A stretch of DNA of 64,000 nucleotides from Struthio camelus (lineage: Eukaryota; Chordata; Aves; Struthioniformes; Struthionidae), in NCBI RefSeq assembly GCF_040807025.1, contig NC_090946.1:5188001-5252000 (forward strand). The letters are read 5' to 3'. The notes beneath the pieces are model-generated. The model saw only the letters and a program-made list of their open reading frames with translations, was not told where the DNA came from and searched no databases. Shown here piece after piece: positions 59,205 to 64,000 of the stretch (position 1 is the stretch's first letter; each line of letters begins with the position of its first letter). Both the position numbers and the translations under genes were made by a program.

Positions 59205-59350
59205 TGGACTGGACACAATCCTGATCAATGTGCTGTAGGTGACCCTACATGAGCAGGGGGGTTGGACTAGACGATCTCCAGAGGTCCCTTCCAACCTCAG
59301 CTGTTCTGTGATTCTGTGATTCTGTGATTCTGTGATTCTGTGATTCTGTG
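59205..59350 (+). mobile_element. CR1 LINE 3' end with ATTCTGTG tail, plus orientation
   Basis: It contains the diagnostic CR1 terminus: GGGTTGGACTAGACGATCTC, CAGAGGTCCCTTCCAACCTC, then a tandem tail of about five ATTCTGTG units (59304-59350). CR1 elements end in short octamer-like repeats instead of poly(A). The copy is severely 5'-truncated, as is usual. Confidence 0.92.
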
Positions 59351-61220
59351 ACTTGGATGAATAGCTTAAAACTATCATCACTGTAAGGGGTAACCAGTCT
59401 ATATGGCAACAGCTGGTAATAAACCACTGCTCTCCATCAGGGACTAACAAGGACTACTCAGGTGTTAGTGTGTTATCAGTGTAGACATGGCAACTGATAG
59501 TTGGACTGGGTAGCTTTAAAGGTTCTAGAAGAAGCCAAATTGGGCTTTTATTCTGAAACCCTCTTTTATAGCAGCATCATTTGGGGCTCTGATACCAGTA
59601 CATTGCAAAAATATAGCACTACCTTTCAAGCATGGAGGTAAGAGCCCTGAGGAAAACAGCTTTTCTTAAGGTCACACCATAAGGAAGAGCAGTTTGCTAT
59701 GCCCTCCTACAGAGCCTTAACATCACCGTGTCAAGCTGCAGTGACACAACAGGTACACTCACACCTTCTTCTTTGCTCCAGTCTCTTAGACCACCCTGCC
59801 ATACCGGTGCCAGCATTTGCTGTCCCACAAATGCCTTCTAGCCTGAAAAGGGTGAATTAGAAATGAGAGATGTTCTCACCGTAGAGCAAGGTACATGGAG
59901 GGGAAGAGCTCTGGGGCTGATACTTGCAGCCAGGAGAGATGAACGTGCTGCCAGTTAAGCACACAGTCTTGCTGTTTTGCCTGGACACAGAGGCTCACAT
60001 TCAATGCCCTCCTTCAGGCTGGGCTGGAGCAGAACAGGGCTGTGCCTTGGGATCGTTTCCTTGCTATCCATCCTGCTCTGGCATATGACACACACATGCA
60101 GAGTCATTCCCTATTTTTACTGGCTTGACGTCTGAGTCCTGATTTCTACACTCAGAAAATAAAAAGGATGCCTTTCATCTCCAAGGGTGAAATGTCCAAC
60201 CCTTCCCACCCTCTAAAAAGTTCACAGCTATAACCCCCTCCCTGCCCCTGGACTGCAGTACCACGCTAAGGAAAGGGGATTATTTTTAATGGGGTTTTGA
60301 GTGAGGAGGCAGGGAAGGGAGAGAGAACTATTTCAGCATGACAGCTGTCACTGCATTGCTCCAGCAAGCTTTCTGGGTGCCAGACAGATTACCCCCATGA
60401 GTGCTGCCAGCACAGACAGATGAGGGTTTGGACCTTACGGCCTTCCCCTTGCTTCCTGCCCAGACAAACCCATGGCCAGAACCAGGCCTGCTCCGATGGC
60501 TCTTTTCTCCCCATGGCTTCCATCTGCCAGGAGCTGGGTGGTGCCAGTCGCAGGAGGAAAGGACAGGTTTTAGTGACAGAAGGTGTGACACAAAACAAAA
60601 ACAGGCCAGAGGAAAAGCTACACAATTGTGCACACCACTCTTCCCTTGCCAGGAAGCCTGAGGAACGTCATGATTTTTTTCCCCCCCTTCAGGAAATGCA
60701 AGTCACTCACATTATACTTTCTCCTATCTGGGTAGTTTTAAACTGGGGTCTTTCAGTTCAAACCATTTTAATGAACTCTTATATAGTGCACACTTATCCG
60801 TCTCCTCCCATGTTTCCAAAAGCATCTATTAAGACTTGGCATGCTATTCCTGGGTCTGATTCTCAAGCTTGCCAAACCACAGCCCAAGCGTAGATATTGC
60901 TCAGCTTGGTACCACTGGCGAGAGGCGGGCTCAGCAGACACATAACAAGCTCCAACCTGATCTGTGTTTTTCCTCCACCTGGCTTCTGCAGGGTTTCTCT
61001 AACAGAGAGGAAAAGTGTAAATTCAGATGCTATGACTCAGCGTGGAGACTCTGCAAACGTGCCTTTCAGAAGGGCACTGGAGTCAGCTTCCAAATTTTTC
61101 CCAAGATCTTGGAGATTGTGGCTATTTGTGCATTTTCTCTGGGTATTTATAGAAGAAGGCACTGTCTAGACTTGCTTTTGGTTATGTTTCTTTAAGGAGG
61201 CTTTTACCTTCTGGCAGGAC

Positions 61221-61228
61221 TATAAAAG
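61221..61228 (+). promoter_or_regulatory. Consensus TATA box (TATAAAAG), function unknown
   Basis: A good TATA match lies in moderately GC sequence, with an AP-1-type TGACTCA at 61033-61039 about 190 bases upstream. It could mark an alternative promoter, but no transcript evidence is available from sequence. Confidence 0.25.
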
Positions 61229-61378
61229 CTCCTCCTTTGGGTTCAGCTCATATGTAAAGCCTTCCTCTCTTGCCCCAAACTCTACAGGCACCAAGAGCCT
61301 CCAGCACTGCCAGGACTTCTGAGATGGACCTAAATCATCAGCTATGGAAGGGAAAGAGTCACATGCAAGTGTGTATGA

Positions 61379-61382
<4 letters not shown>

Positions 61383-61410
<28 letters not shown>
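61383..61410 (+). repeat. TG dinucleotide microsatellite
   Basis: About 13 uninterrupted TG units follow a GTATG interrupted start. Confidence 0.9.
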
Positions 61411-61415
<5 letters not shown>

Positions 61416-64000
61416 CACACATGGTGTGGAGTGGGGGTTAGTTTCCCATGCTCTCGCTAGGTAGTCTGTGAATCTCACATCAGGTATTTGTAAATATTGG
61501 CACTTTCCCAGTTCTCCTGCTCCATGCTATCAGTTTGTGTTTCTAAGGCCTAAGCAGCAACTTCCAAGCCTCCATTTCAGCCTCTGAGCCCCTTGGTGGA
61601 TCAATATTAAGAACAGCAGATGCACTGCCTCCAAATCTCTAATACAATCTGTGTGGTCCCCCAAGAGACCACTCATGCCAAGCCCAATTGCTAGACAAGC
61701 ATGTGGGTGTTCCCCTTTCAGCGCTGGAAAGTCTGGCTAAACATTTTCTCAGGAAGCACTTTTTTTAAGTGCAAATTATTGTTTCTGAGGAGGTTAGTGA
61801 ACAAAGTGCTGGCTACGTGGGTGCAATCCTCAGCACTGGGCATATATCTTATCCTGATGCTCTGCAATATGTATGCACAGCACAGAGGGGGCATAGCACA
61901 TAAAGAGGAGGGACATCATACAAAAAGTGGCAGTCTGGATCCATCAAAGCTAGCCGAGGGGTGGCTGTAGCTCCAATGTGTCTCAGCCTAAAAGAGCTGC
62001 TCCCTGCTTCTTCCCCTCAGGCTTGGTTCTTCCCTACTCCAACTATACTTTCTAACATAAATCGGTTATACATTAATTAACGTACCAATCCCAGCTGAGC
62101 TTTGGCTAAATCCAGAACACCTTTCTGCCAGTGGCCAGCGTCACCAACCTGTTGTGCTGAGTTATATTTATCCAGGTGTGAGTCGTCTGGAGAATCTCTG
62201 CAATGTGAAGAATCCAGGGTGCAGAGCAGGGAGTGTTTCTTCCAAACATCTAACAGGTTGTACCCACCACCTGTGACTCTAACTAATGTAACGTGTTATA
62301 TTAGAGTACCCTGTGCCACACATACCCTGAAACTACACATTCATTCATGCTCACCTCTTCCATAGGGGCTAGCATCTTCCCAAAGGGACCTGTGATCTTG
62401 TGTGGCTCCATCACTGTAGACATAACTTGAAAGGGTATCATGCGTGCGAGAGAGGAAGGAAAGAACCAAGGATTCAGCATTTTCCAAAGCCCTGGGCCTC
62501 TGTAAAGACATCTCAAACAGAGCACATAAGAAGGGGGACTCCCAGGGCCACTAGACCCTTTGAGAAATATCAGGTGGATGTTTTCTCCTTTTCACAGCAG
62601 GAATCTGCAGTGGCAGATTAAAATAGAATTGCATAACCATGATTTGCAAGGCCTAATTTGAAAGATGGGATTTGGAAATTTCAGTCCTAAGATGGGACAA
62701 GACCCTTGCTTGCTTGTCTTTACAGGGCAACAACAACATGTTCACTTGCTTCTTTTGCTTTGCTCTGGATTTGGGTTTCCCTTGCTGCTTTCTGACTAAC
62801 CAAAATAAAGTTTTTTTATGCATGCATGCTTCTGAAAGAGACCCTACAGAGCAGGTTTGAATGAGAAGAGTGGTTTCATCATTATGATGCTGAACTAGGA
62901 CACAAGATACCTAGGCTAAATTCTCAGATCTGCCACAGGTTTCCAGAGTGGCTCTTACAAGCATTTTTAGAGAACTAAAAAAGGTCGTGTGAATTTAGAT
63001 CTCTTGAGTGCCACATGAGGAGGAATGAGCACTGATGTCAGCACCTCACCAGCAACACCAGAAAGCTATTTTGTTCATTGATTGCTGAGGAGGGGGTGTA
63101 GCCTTTTCTATCTGACAGGTCCTCCAATACTATAACAAGAGTGGGCAGGAGAGATCATGGGAGACTGCAGGATATTCCCAGGTGCCCAGGGGGCTGTCTG
63201 GAGCATGGAAAGGAGTACAAGCCATACAGCAAGATATATATATCATGGTGCCTGTGCTCCCTTGGCTCGTGGGGGTACAAGAAGATGTAGGTTTGCATGA
63301 CAGTCTATCAAACCCAGCTTTCGCCAGCGTGACATTCCCTTATAAAAACATACAGCAACCCTAACAGATGGTGCTTTGTTGTCCTGGGAAGTTTAAAAGA
63401 TAACATCATGTGGTCGACAGCTAATGTTTCTAACTGAAGCTTTATATTACTTTCCGAGGCTTTTGCTAATCTAGCATTCCCATCTGACCCATCCAGTTGG
63501 CACTGCCTACACGCATAGCCAATAGCACCCTCAGTACAGATCTGCCTCCCCTCTCGTCCCCAGGCAGGACCCACAGGCAGTGTTTCCAGCACATATGTTT
63601 CACTAGTGCCCAAGTGCCTTAATCTAATGCACCTGATGCAGAGACTTTCCACGTCCTCAAGCACTTTGCATGTGTTGCAGAACAAAACCATTCCTGACCA
63701 TCTTCTTTTACTTGACTTGATGGAGCATGAGAGACATTTTTGGGCATTTTGGCATAATCCTATGTGGTCCAAACCAGTGAAGAAACTCTTTAGACAAAAG
63801 ACATCTAACCTTAACTAACCCTTTTCTGTGGCCCTTTGGTTAAACCAGCAGCATCAGATCCATGGCTTTGGGTAGGAAAACACATTTCAGTACCAGTTTG
63901 CAGGCATTTCAGAAGTCCTATCACATGAAACAGATTCCAGTAGGATGACCGATAGAAACACAGGTGGGATCTGTTAGAAATAGGCTAGACCATGCTAGGG

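Larger units (their letters stand above)
46000..64000. other. Probable EPS8L2 first intron or upstream DNA
   Basis: I searched for the start of EPS8L2 (the MSPKDLFEQ and YHVQHLATF regions) and did not find it, so coding exons probably lie beyond the window. Recognised content is CR1 fragments, a TG microsatellite, a GCAT run at 55637-55651 and a short ACGAGATTGCA-like tandem near 55947-55991. Confidence 0.45.

Noticed and set aside
60328..60893. Overlapping 80-157 codon frames on both strands
   Set aside because: They are mutually overlapping with no recognisable domain, promoter or splice context; most likely chance frames.
46000..64000. EPS8L2 coding exons
   Set aside because: I looked for the N-terminal and PTB-domain sequences and saw none. 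Short frames here match nothing in that family.

Overview
The window is vertebrate nuclear DNA, most likely from a bird. Three genes can be read exon by exon: the last exon of DRD4 (+), all twelve coding exons of DEAF1 (-) and all four coding exons of TMEM80 (+). Established knowledge: this order matches human 11p15.5, where EPS8L2 comes next. Bird (or at least sauropsid) origin is supported by CR1 LINE 3' ends, including one with the characteristic tandem ATTCTGTG tail near 59.2-59.35 kb, and by the generally short introns.

Layout. 1-0.45 kb: end of DRD4, with the TM6-TM7 exon and a short 3' UTR. 0.45-5.5 kb: intergenic, nothing recognised. 5.5-31.8 kb: DEAF1 on the minus strand. I reconstructed 12 exons with canonical GT/AG junctions and consistent phase, giving a 575-residue protein with an Ala/Gln-rich N-terminus, SAND domain, nuclear localisation signal, coiled-coil/NES helix and MYND finger. 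Intron 9 holds a degenerate tandem array with telomere-like CCATAACCCTAA motifs. 31.4-33.1 kb: CpG island and probable bidirectional promoter between DEAF1 and TMEM80. 32.6-40.75 kb: TMEM80, a small four-pass membrane protein. 40.8-45 kb: intergenic. 45-46 kb: a second CpG island with a strong splice donor, probably the noncoding first exon of EPS8L2 by synteny. 46-64 kb: probably its first intron or upstream DNA, with CR1 fragments and simple repeats. I recognised no EPS8L2 coding exon.

The genes are not an operon-like system. The one tight functional arrangement is the head-to-head DEAF1/TMEM80 pair, whose start codons lie about 0.78 kb apart. The most interesting observation is that this interval is packed with TTCG tetramers in one orientation, apparently generated by a degenerate minisatellite. 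TTCG is the core recognised by the DEAF1 SAND domain, so the promoter looks built for DEAF1 autoregulation. I saw no undescribed gene system. Most long reading frames here are chance frames in GC-rich or intronic DNA.
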